This document shows positions 1-6,669 of a stretch of DNA of 26,263 nucleotides, one piece after another. Origin of the DNA: Alistipes sp. (GTDB lineage: Bacteria; Bacteroidota; Bacteroidia; Bacteroidales; Rikenellaceae); NCBI GenBank assembly GCA_009774895.1, contig VSOO01000003.1, positions 1-26,263 of the forward strand, written 5' to 3'. How positions within the stretch are numbered: the first letter of the stretch is position 1; each line of letters opens with the position of its first letter. A program made the position numbers and the translations under genes. The notes under the pieces were generated by a model, which saw nothing but the letters and a program-made list of their open reading frames with translations, was not told the origin of the DNA and made no database searches.

Positions 1-141
1 AACCTCCACCTGCCCTACTCGACGCAGCTGATGATGGTGGCGGCGTTCGGCGGCTACGAAACCGTCATGAACGCCTACAAAACCGCCAAGGCCGAGGGCT
101 ACCGCTTCGGAACTTACGGCGACGCGATGCTGATTCTCTGA
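1..141 (+). CDS. queA: S-adenosylmethionine:tRNA ribosyltransferase-isomerase, C-terminal end (partial)
   Basis: The frame is open from the first base and ends at TGA 139-141, giving the last 46 residues of a protein whose start lies outside the window. The residues [20 protein letters not shown] and the ending [13 protein letters not shown] match the conserved C-terminus of QueA (family pattern NFHLP-ST-LMLV-AF followed by YRF-YGDAM). QueA transfers and isomerises the ribosyl moiety of AdoMet onto preQ1-modified tRNA to form epoxyqueuosine, a late cytoplasmic step of queuosine synthesis. A hairpin with a T-tract follows directly, so this gene appears to end its transcript before the glycogen synthase-like gene. 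The family call rests on a short but distinctive segment. Confidence 0.85.
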   Translation, partial: NLHLPYSTQLMMVAAFGGYETVMNAYKTAKAEGYRFGTYGDAMLIL

Positions 142-158
142 CGCCCGCGCCCCGCCGG

Positions 159-189
159 CCCGGAAACGTCCGGGAGTTTCAGATTTTTT
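159..189 (+). terminator. Candidate intrinsic terminator after queA
   Basis: CCCGGA (159-164), a loop AACG, then TCCGGG (169-174) form a perfect 6-bp stem. A second possible stem, GAAAC (163-167) with GTTTC (176-180), ends three bases before six T residues (184-189). The two stems share bases and exclude each other. The second has the better distance to the T-tract. It lies 17 nt after the queA stop. Confidence 0.5.
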
Positions 190-192
190 ACG

Positions 193-200
193 TACCTTTG
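193..200 (+). promoter_or_regulatory. Bacteroidota-type -7 box upstream of the glycogen synthase-like gene
   Basis: TACCTTTG matches the Bacteroidota -7 consensus TAnnTTTG exactly, and the identical octamer occurs in the stronger promoter at 6643-6650. No good -33 TTTG lies 19-21 nt upstream, because that space is taken by the terminator hairpin. Transcription would begin near 205-208, giving a leader of about 95 nt before the ATG at 301. Confidence 0.5.
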
Positions 201-300
201 TAGCAACATAAATCCGGCCCGGAGCGGCCGCCGTCCGACGGAACACCCCCGACGCATTCCCGACTGCGGCAACCGCCCCGTCCGACTAAAACCACGGATC

Positions 301-1104
301 ATGGCAAGCAAGATTCTGTACGTCTGTCAGCAGATAGCGCCCTATCTTCCCGAAACGGAGGCCTCCAAGTTGTGCCGTTCGCTGGTGCAGGCCATGCAGG
401 AGCGCGGCAACGAGATCCGCACGTTCATGCCCCGCTACGGCTGCATCAACGAGCGCCGCCACCAGCTGCACGAGGTAATCCGGCTTTCGGGCATGAACCT
501 CATCATCGACGACAACGACCACCAGCTCATCATCAAGGTCGCGTCGATCCCCTCGGCCCGCGTGCAGATCTACTTCATCGACAACGACGACTATTTCGCC
601 CGCAAGGCGGTGCTCCGGGACGAGAAGGGCGACTTCTTCCCCGACAACGACGAACGGGCCATCTTCTTCGCCCGGGGCGTGCTCGAAACGGTCAAGAAGC
701 TGCGCTGGACCCCCACCGTCGTACACTGCCACGGATGGTTCTCGGCCATCACGCCCATATACCTCAAGAAGGTCTTCGCCGACGACCCCATCTTCCGCAA
801 CGTGAAGGTGGTCGTGTCGCTCTACGGCGACGGCTTCCCCGGCGAGCTGGACGGCGGCCTCCGCGCCAAGATCGCCAACGAGGGCGTGAAGGACAAAAAC
901 CTGCAACTTCTCGACACGCCGTCATACGAAAACTTCTGCCGTTTCGTTATGCAATACGCCGACGGCGTGATCCTGGCGTCGCAGGACGTCGATCCGAAGG
1001 TCGCGGAGCTGGCCCGCACGAGCGGCCGCCGCCTGCTGGAGTACGTGTCGCCCGAGGCCGCGGATTTTTTCGACCGATATAACCGATTCTACGATGAATT
1101 ATAA
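301..1104 (+). CDS. Half-length glycogen/starch synthase-like protein (GT5 N-terminal domain only)
   Basis: The 267-residue product begins KILYVCQQIAPYLPETEAS, resembling the N-terminal Rossmann domain of glycogen/starch synthases (KVLFVASE-AP--KTGGLAD). It also has the family-like VVHCHGWFSAITPIYLKK segment near residues 140-157. A full GlgA has about 480 residues in two domains; this one stops after the first and has no C-terminal GT-B domain with its nucleotide-sugar phosphate contacts. The K-x-G-G-L motif that binds ADP-glucose is replaced (PETEASKL). Short proteins of this kind are familiar in Bacteroidales and are annotated as glycogen synthases, but it is doubtful that it makes glycogen alone. 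The ATG follows a promoter-like -7 box by 100 nt. The last 11 nt overlap the DUF4270 lipoprotein start, which implies translational coupling. No signal peptide is visible, so it is probably cytoplasmic. Confidence 0.8.
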   Translation: MASKILYVCQQIAPYLPETEASKLCRSLVQAMQERGNEIRTFMPRYGCINERRHQLHEVIRLSGMNLIIDDNDHQLIIKVASIPSARVQIYFIDNDDYFARKAVLRDEKGDFFPDNDERAIFFARGVLETVKKLRWTPTVVHCHGWFSAITPIYLKKVFADDPIFRNVKVVVSLYGDGFPGELDGGLRAKIANEGVKDKNLQLLDTPSYENFCRFVMQYADGVILASQDVDPKVAELARTSGRRLLEYVSPEAADFFDRYNRFYDEL

Positions 1105-2653
1105 CAGCCTCCGCCGCGCCGCATGCGCACTGACCGTCGCGGTACTCGCCGCATGCGCCGCCCTCACGCCCGGCTGCACCCGCTCCGACGACACGCTCGG
1201 CGCGGAGTTCCTGCCCGACAACCAGGAGATGAAAGCCGGCACGGCACGGCTGGACAAGGCGGAGCACTACCTCGAAACGCGCCTCTACCGCACCGACTCG
1301 ATCAAATCGTCGGACCTCGGCCTGGGGTACTTCGGCGCGGCGCGCAACGACACCACGGGGCTCGTGGCCGCGGGGTTCATGACCCAGTTCGTCAATTACT
1401 ACCGCATCACCGACGGATACTTCGGCTACCGGCCCATCTTCGACTCGGCCACGCTGCGCCTCTCCGTCAAGGAGTTCGGCCGCGACACGCTCACCGCACA
1501 GCAGTTCGAGGTGTACGAAATCACCGACGACAGCTACCTGAAGGAGGACTCGGTTTATTACATCGACTTCGATCCTACGCCTTACGTCGGCAAGAAGCCG
1601 CTGTTCACGTTCACCTTCCCGCCCGAGCACATGCCGGGCCCCAAGGCCTCGAAAGAGGTGCGGATGACCCCCACGGAGGAGGGCCGTGCGTTCGTGCGCC
1701 GGCTGATGATCTCCGACGGCACGTCGCTCATACAGCCCGGCGTGGGATACGACGTCTACCGTGACGACGCACGCTTCGTCGAGGTGTTCAAGGGCCTTTA
1801 CATCAAGCCGGCCGACGCCGCAGCCACCGAAAACGGCAAAGGCTCGGTCTACGGCACGGAGCTCTCGGCATCGGGCTTCTCGATCTACGGACGCAACCGC
1901 GTGGAGGAGGATCCGACGCTCATCCGCGACACGGTGGGCATGGTCTACATGTTCTACGACAAGGACTTCAAAGCCGGCAACCGCTCGATCAACACGGTGC
2001 GCCACGACTATGCGGGATCGCAGATCGACCCCGCAGCGCTCGAAGGCGAGCGGCCGCTGAGCGCCAGCATCGTGGTCTCGGGCCTGGGCGGCGTGATCTC
2101 GGAGGTGACCTTCACGCAGGAGTTCTTCGACGCCGTGGAGCGTATCATCGCCGAGGCCAACGCCGAAGAGGGCCGCAGCTTCACCACGCTGGCATTCAAC
2201 CGGGCCCTGATGTCGATCTACTTCACGGGCGGCGACTACGCGTGGAAGAAGATCGACGCGAACGAGGTCGCGCCCCTCATGTCGGCCGCCATCGACCGTC
2301 TGGGCGCCTACACCGACTACGCGGCACTCGAACCCGTGCCCGACTACGACTTCTACTCGGAGAAATACTACGACCTCACGCTCAACTACGGAGGTTACAT
2401 AAACCGCAGCCGCGCCTGCTACGTGCTCGACATCTCGGGCTACCTCCAGGGGCTGTGGAACCGATACCTCGCGGCGAAGGCCGAGGCCGGCGGAGACACG
2501 GTGGACCTCGCGAAGGTCGCCGACCGCTCGATCTACCTCGGGCCGGGGGCCTACGACCTCTACACCAACGCTTTCGCCAAGGTGCAGGGCATGCGGGACG
2601 AGGGCAATGCGGCACCGGTCGCCCTCGACCTGACCTACACGCTGATGAAGTAA
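1094..2653 (+). CDS. DUF4270 family lipoprotein
   Basis: The 519-residue product starts with a basic n-region (MNYNSLRR), a hydrophobic stretch and a lipobox-like LAAC with Cys21; Cys28 (TPGC) is an alternative and lies closer to a Ser-Asp-Asp run that could act as a surface-export signal. The mature start DDTLGAEFLPDNQEM, the TDSIKSSD segment and the beta-rich body with paired Tyr/Asp residues resemble the Bacteroidota DUF4270 family. These are secreted or outer-membrane lipoproteins of unknown function, commonly encoded right after a short glycogen synthase-like gene, as here. The start overlaps that gene by 11 nt, so the two form one operon. No catalytic motif is recognisable. The family call is from pattern memory; lipidation is inferred from the N-terminus. 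Confidence 0.75.
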   Translation: MNYNSLRRAACALTVAVLAACAALTPGCTRSDDTLGAEFLPDNQEMKAGTARLDKAEHYLETRLYRTDSIKSSDLGLGYFGAARNDTTGLVAAGFMTQFVNYYRITDGYFGYRPIFDSATLRLSVKEFGRDTLTAQQFEVYEITDDSYLKEDSVYYIDFDPTPYVGKKPLFTFTFPPEHMPGPKASKEVRMTPTEEGRAFVRRLMISDGTSLIQPGVGYDVYRDDARFVEVFKGLYIKPADAAATENGKGSVYGTELSASGFSIYGRNRVEEDPTLIRDTVGMVYMFYDKDFKAGNRSINTVRHDYAGSQIDPAALEGERPLSASIVVSGLGGVISEVTFTQEFFDAVERIIAEANAEEGRSFTTLAFNRALMSIYFTGGDYAWKKIDANEVAPLMSAAIDRLGAYTDYAALEPVPDYDFYSEKYYDLTLNYGGYINRSRACYVLDISGYLQGLWNRYLAAKAEAGGDTVDLAKVADRSIYLGPGAYDLYTNAFAKVQGMRDEGNAAPVALDLTYTLMK

Positions 2654-2760
2654 CGAAAGATATTCGGACGTTTCCGTCGGGCCGGACGCCGCGCCGAACA
2701 CGGTGCGGAGACCGCCGGGCGGAAGACGTCGGCCCAAAAAGCAAACTACATTCGTGCGGC

Positions 2761-2786
2761 GACCCGGGCTGCGAACATCCGGGGTC
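2761..2786 (+). other. Imperfect inverted repeat in the topA leader
   Basis: GACCCGG (2761-2767) pairs with CCGGGGTC (2779-2786) with one bulged base and an 11-nt loop, 25 nt before the topA ATG. No T-run follows, so it is not an obvious terminator. The whole DUF4270-topA gap (2654-2811) otherwise shows only a weak -7 candidate, TACATTCG at 2747-2754 (one mismatch), without a -33 partner. Confidence 0.3.
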
Positions 2787-2811
2787 ACGCATTCGAGCAA
2801 GACAGCGAGCT

Positions 2812-5124
2812 ATGCAGGAAAAAACACAGGAAAATCTGGTGATCGTCGAGTCGCCCGCCAAGGCGAAAACCATCGAGCGGTTTCTCGGAAAGGATTTCGT
2901 GGTCAAATCGAGTTTCGGCCACATCCGCGACCTCTCGAAAAAGGACCTCGGCATCCACATCGACGAGGGATTCGCTCCCGTCTACGAAATACCGTCCGAC
3001 AAGAAGAAGGTCGTGGACGAGCTATCGCGCCTGGCGCAGAAGACGAAGACCGTATGGCTCGCATCCGATGAAGACCGCGAAGGAGAGGCCATCGCATGGC
3101 ACCTGACCGAAGTGTTGGGTCTCCCGGTCGATCAGACGAAACGCATCGTCTTCCACGAAATCACCAAACGGGCCATCCTTGAGGCGATCGAGAAACCCCG
3201 CACGGTGGACATGAACCTCGTGAATGCCCAGCAGGCCCGTCGCATCCTCGACCGCCTCGTGGGCTTCGAGCTCTCGCCCGTGCTCTGGAAGAAGGTGCGG
3301 CCGTCGCTCTCGGCGGGCCGCGTGCAGAGCGTGGCCGTGCGGCTGCTCGTGGAGCGCGAACGCGAGATCATCGCTTTCCGCTCGACCCCCTATTTCCGCG
3401 TCGTGGCCCAGTTCCATGCCGCGGACGATCCCGACAGGACGCTCTTCCGCGCCGAGCTCTCGACGCGTTTCGACACGCGCGACGAGGCGCAGCGCTTCCT
3501 CGAAAGCTGCACGGACGCCGGCTTCGTAGTGGCCAAGGCCGAGGAGAAACCCGCCCGCCGCTACCCTGCGCCGCCTTTCACCACCTCCACGCTGCAACAG
3601 GAGGCCGGACGCAAGCTCGGTATGTCCGTGTCGCAGACCATGTCGGTGGCGCAGCACCTCTACGAGCAGGGTCTGATCACCTACATGCGTACCGACTCGG
3701 TGAACCTCTCGCAACAGGCGCTGGCCCAGTGCAAGGAGGAGATCACCAAGCTCTTCGGCGAACGCTACTCGTCGTGGCACAACTACAAGACCAAGACCAA
3801 GGGCGCGCAGGAGGCGCACGAGGCCATCCGTCCGTCGTACATCGACCGCCAGTCGATCGAGGGCACGTCGGCCGAGAAGCGTCTCTACGACCTGATCTGG
3901 AAGCGCACCGTGGCCTCGCAGATGGTGTGCGCCGAAATCGACCGCACGACGGTCACCATCGACATCACGACCTCGCCGCTGCAATTCACGGCCCAGGGCG
4001 AAGTGGTGCGCTTCGACGGTTTCCTGCGTCTCTACTCCGAGTCCACCGACGACGAGCAGACCGAGCAGAGCGGCGAGGGCCTGCTGCCGAAGATGGCGCC
4101 GGGCGACCCGCTGACCGCCGTGCAGATCACCGCCACCGAGCGCTTCACGCAGGCCCCGGCCCGCTACAACGAAGCCTCGCTCGTCAAGCGCCTTGAGGAG
4201 CTGGGCATCGGACGCCCCTCGACCTACGCCCCGACGATCACCACGATCATCAACCGCGGCTACGTGGTCAAGCAGAACAAGGAGGGCCAGAAGCGCAACT
4301 ACACGCAGCTGACCCTGGCCGGCGGACGCATCGACGAGAAGACCCTCACCGAGAACTGCGGCAAGGAGAAAAACCGCCTCCAGCCCACCGACATCGGCAT
4401 GGTGGTGAACGACTACCTCGAAGCGCAGTTCCAGCCCATCATGGACTACAACTTCACGGCCAACGTCGAGAAGGAGTTCGACCGCATCGCCGAGGGCGAA
4501 ATCACCTGGGACCGCATGATCGGCGCATTCTACGGCCCGTTCCACGACATGGTGCACAAGGCCATCGAGAAGCAGAACGACAAATCGTCGCAGTCGCGCA
4601 TCCTGGGCACCGATCCCGAGACGGGGCGCACCGTGAAGGCACGCATCGGCCGCTACGGCCCGATGGTCGAAATCGAGGGCGCCGAGGGCGAGAAAGGACG
4701 CTTCGCCTCGCTCAAGAAGGGCCAGCTCATAGAGTCGATCACCCTCGACGAGGCGCTGGAGCTCTTCGCCCTGCCCCGATCGGTGGGCAAGCTCGACGGC
4801 GAGGACCTGATGGTCGGCATCGGCAAATACGGTCCCTACGTCCGCCACGGCAAGTCGTTCGCCTCGCTGGCCAAGGGCGACGACCCCTACACGATCTCCT
4901 ATGATCGCGCCGTGGAGCTGCTCCGTGCGCACCAGGCCGCAGCCGCCGCAGCCCACACGCCGCTCAAGACCTTCGACGAGGACCCCGACATGCTGGTCAG
5001 AAACGGCCGCTACGGCGCCTACATCGCATACAAGGGCAAGAACTACCGCCTGCCGAAAGGCACGGTGCCCGAGGAGCTGACGCTCGAAGCATGCCGCAAG
5101 ATCGTGGCCGCCTCGAAGAAATAA
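2812..5124 (+). CDS. topA: DNA topoisomerase I (type IA)
   Basis: This 770-residue enzyme relaxes negatively supercoiled DNA through a 5'-phosphotyrosine intermediate. The N-terminal TOPRIM domain shows NLVIVESPAKAKTIERFLG, then SSFGHIRDL, and the metal-binding DEDREGEA from Asp86. GRVQSVAVRLLVERE follows, and TYMRTDS holds the active-site Tyr near residue 291. From about residue 600 there are three repeats of the type RIGRYGPMVE, GIGKYGPYVRHG and RNGRYGAYIAYKGKNYRLP, the C-terminal repeat form seen in Bacteroidota in place of the E. coli zinc fingers. ATG 2812 puts the TOPRIM strand at residue 9; the frame is open further upstream but that part overlaps the DUF4270 gene and looks unlike protein. 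It is followed 120 nt later by the peptidase gene. Confidence 0.96.
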   Translation: MQEKTQENLVIVESPAKAKTIERFLGKDFVVKSSFGHIRDLSKKDLGIHIDEGFAPVYEIPSDKKKVVDELSRLAQKTKTVWLASDEDREGEAIAWHLTEVLGLPVDQTKRIVFHEITKRAILEAIEKPRTVDMNLVNAQQARRILDRLVGFELSPVLWKKVRPSLSAGRVQSVAVRLLVEREREIIAFRSTPYFRVVAQFHAADDPDRTLFRAELSTRFDTRDEAQRFLESCTDAGFVVAKAEEKPARRYPAPPFTTSTLQQEAGRKLGMSVSQTMSVAQHLYEQGLITYMRTDSVNLSQQALAQCKEEITKLFGERYSSWHNYKTKTKGAQEAHEAIRPSYIDRQSIEGTSAEKRLYDLIWKRTVASQMVCAEIDRTTVTIDITTSPLQFTAQGEVVRFDGFLRLYSESTDDEQTEQSGEGLLPKMAPGDPLTAVQITATERFTQAPARYNEASLVKRLEELGIGRPSTYAPTITTIINRGYVVKQNKEGQKRNYTQLTLAGGRIDEKTLTENCGKEKNRLQPTDIGMVVNDYLEAQFQPIMDYNFTANVEKEFDRIAEGEITWDRMIGAFYGPFHDMVHKAIEKQNDKSSQSRILGTDPETGRTVKARIGRYGPMVEIEGAEGEKGRFASLKKGQLIESITLDEALELFALPRSVGKLDGEDLMVGIGKYGPYVRHGKSFASLAKGDDPYTISYDRAVELLRAHQAAAAAAHTPLKTFDEDPDMLVRNGRYGAYIAYKGKNYRLPKGTVPEELTLEACRKIVAASKK

Positions 5125-5135
5125 CCCCCGGCCCA

Positions 5136-5161
5136 GACCGGTGCGGACCGGAAAAGACCGG
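5136..5161 (+). repeat. Three GACCGG copies at exact 10-bp spacing
   Basis: GACCGG occurs at 5136-5141, 5146-5151 and 5156-5161, so the copies sit one helical turn apart. Further CCGG cores follow at 5175-5178 and 5185-5188. The array lies just past the topA stop and 84 nt before the peptidase start. It could be a decayed tandem repeat or a phased protein-binding site. Confidence 0.5.
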
Positions 5162-5187
5162 AAAGCCGATACAGCCGGAACAGCCCG

Positions 5188-5209
5188 GCGGCCCCGACAC
5201 AGGGGCCGC
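5188..5209 (+). other. Perfect 8-bp hairpin between topA and the peptidase gene
   Basis: GCGGCCCC (5188-5195), loop GACACA, GGGGCCGC (5202-5209) form a perfect GC stem. No T-tract follows, so it is either a weak topA transcript end or a 5' structure in the peptidase leader. No TAnnTTTG promoter is visible in 5125-5244. Confidence 0.45.
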
Positions 5210-5244
5210 ATGCAGAACGAACTTAAACCAAAAAAAACGATAAA

Positions 5245-6459
5245 ATGAAAACGAACCTCATCATCGCCGCCCTCGCGCTGTGCTTCGCCGGCACGGCAGC
5301 GGCTCAGACGACCGACACCCCGGCCGGGGAAGGCCAAGGCTACGTCTTCACCGACACGAAAGTCGTGCCCATCACCCCAGTGAAGAACCAGCACCGCAGC
5401 GGCACCTGCTGGTGTTTCTCTACGATTTCGTTCCTTGAGGGCGAGATCCTGCGCACCGGCGCCGAGGCGCCCCACCTCTCGGAAATGTGGGTCGTGCGCA
5501 ACGCCTACAAGGACAAGGCCCGCAAGTACGTGCGCATGCACGGCCACATCAACTGGGCCCAGGGCGGCGCGGCCTGCGATGTGACGGAGGGCATCAAGGC
5601 CCACGGCATCGTGCCGTTCGAGGTCTATCCCGGCCTGAACTACGGCACCGACAAACCCGACTTCCATGAGCTGGCCGAGGTGTTGAAAAGTTACCTCGAC
5701 ACCGTGATCGAGGTGGCCGACCGCACGTCGAAACCCCTCTCCACAGCCTGGGAGCGCGGCTTCGACGCCATCCTCGACGAGTACTTCGGCGTCATGCCCG
5801 AGACGTTCACCTACAACGGCAAGGAGTACACGCCCCAGTCGTTCGCCGCGTCGCTTCCCATCGACATCAACGACTACGTGAGCGTCGGCTCCTATACCCA
5901 CCATCCGTTCCACACGCAGTTCATACTCGAAGTTCCCGACAACTGGATGTGGGGCACGGTCTACAACGTCACGCTCGACGAGATGATGGCCATCGTGGAC
6001 AACGCCCTGGCCAACAACTACCCCATCGAGTGGGCCACCGACGTGAGCGAGAAGGGCTTCAGCCGCACCAAGGCGATCGGCATCGTGCCCGACGAGGACA
6101 TCGACGGTCTGGACGGCTCCGAAGCCGAGAAGTGGGGTGACCTCACCGATGCCGAGAAGGAGGCCGCACTCTACAAGTTCGACCGCCCCGTGAAGGAGAA
6201 GATCATCACGCAGGAGATGCGCCAGACCGCTTTCGACAACTACGAGACCACCGACGACCACGGCATGGTGATCGTGGGCACGGCGCACGACCAGGCGGGC
6301 AACCCCTTCTTCAAGGTGCTCAACTCGTGGGACGTACTGCCTCCGTATGCCGGTTACTACTACTTCTCGCGTCCGTTCGTGGCCTACAAGACCACCTCGA
6401 TCATCGTGAACAAGAACGCGATTCCGAAGGACATCCGCAACAAACTGCACCTCAAGTAG
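5245..6459 (+). CDS. Secreted C1B-family cysteine peptidase (bleomycin hydrolase / aminopeptidase C-like)
   Basis: The 404-residue product carries a clear signal peptide (MKTNLIIAALALCFAGTAAA, cleavage before Gln21). The papain-fold catalytic set is present: Gln49 in VKNQHRSG, nucleophile Cys55 in SGTCWCFS, His339 in DDHGMVIVG and Asn360 in VLNSWD. The spacing between Cys and His, with a long middle region including PDFHELAEVLKSYLD, fits the C1B bleomycin hydrolase/PepC group, which acts as an aminopeptidase. Cytoplasmic PepC proteins lack a signal peptide; this secreted version is a common Bacteroidales form and suggests periplasmic peptide trimming. The ATG follows an A-rich stretch (AAAAAAAACGATAAA), typical of Bacteroidota starts. 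A strong terminator follows the stop, so it ends its transcription unit. Confidence 0.9.
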   Translation: MKTNLIIAALALCFAGTAAAQTTDTPAGEGQGYVFTDTKVVPITPVKNQHRSGTCWCFSTISFLEGEILRTGAEAPHLSEMWVVRNAYKDKARKYVRMHGHINWAQGGAACDVTEGIKAHGIVPFEVYPGLNYGTDKPDFHELAEVLKSYLDTVIEVADRTSKPLSTAWERGFDAILDEYFGVMPETFTYNGKEYTPQSFAASLPIDINDYVSVGSYTHHPFHTQFILEVPDNWMWGTVYNVTLDEMMAIVDNALANNYPIEWATDVSEKGFSRTKAIGIVPDEDIDGLDGSEAEKWGDLTDAEKEAALYKFDRPVKEKIITQEMRQTAFDNYETTDDHGMVIVGTAHDQAGNPFFKVLNSWDVLPPYAGYYYFSRPFVAYKTTSIIVNKNAIPKDIRNKLHLK

Positions 6460-6460
6460 C

Positions 6461-6476
6461 CGCAGGCATGCCTGCG
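6461..6476 (+). other. 16-bp perfect palindrome after the peptidase stop
   Basis: CGCAGGCATGCCTGCG is fully self-complementary and begins two bases after the stop codon (6457-6459), just ahead of the intrinsic terminator. It may be an accessory hairpin protecting the 3' end or a protein site; its role is not evident. Confidence 0.45.
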
Positions 6477-6486
6477 CACCGCAATT

Positions 6487-6519
6487 CCCCGCAGCCGCAA
6501 CGGCCGCGGGGATTTTTTT
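6487..6519 (+). terminator. Intrinsic terminator of the peptidase gene
   Basis: CCCCGC-A-GCCG, loop CAA, CGGC-C-GCGGGG form a 10-bp stem with a single mismatch (6487-6511). It is followed by A and seven T residues (6513-6519). This is a textbook Rho-independent terminator 28 nt after the stop. Confidence 0.9.
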
Positions 6520-6619
6520 GTCTCCGCCGCCACGGTCCGCAATGCCGTCCGCCCCCGCTGTCGCGCAAGTCGCCGTTCGTGTCGCAAAACTCCGATCGCG
6601 CGGCCGTGCGGGTATTCGT

Positions 6620-6650
6620 TTTGCTGCAAGTGAAAATAATCGTACCTTTG
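6620..6650 (+). promoter_or_regulatory. Bacteroidota sigma-ABfr-type promoter for the outer-membrane barrel gene
   Basis: TTTG (6620-6623), a 19-bp spacer and TACCTTTG (6643-6650) match the -33/-7 consensus at both elements and in spacing. Transcription would start near 6655-6658, giving a leader of only about 12-15 nt before ATG 6670. It sits downstream of the preceding terminator, so the barrel gene is its own unit. Confidence 0.85.
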
Positions 6651-6669
6651 CCCGGGACAATCCCACAGA

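Noticed and set aside
947..2800. A 617-codon minus-strand frame across the DUF4270 lipoprotein gene
   Set aside because: No domain, and it overlaps an operon with clear plus-strand logic (promoter, overlapping start, lipoprotein signal).
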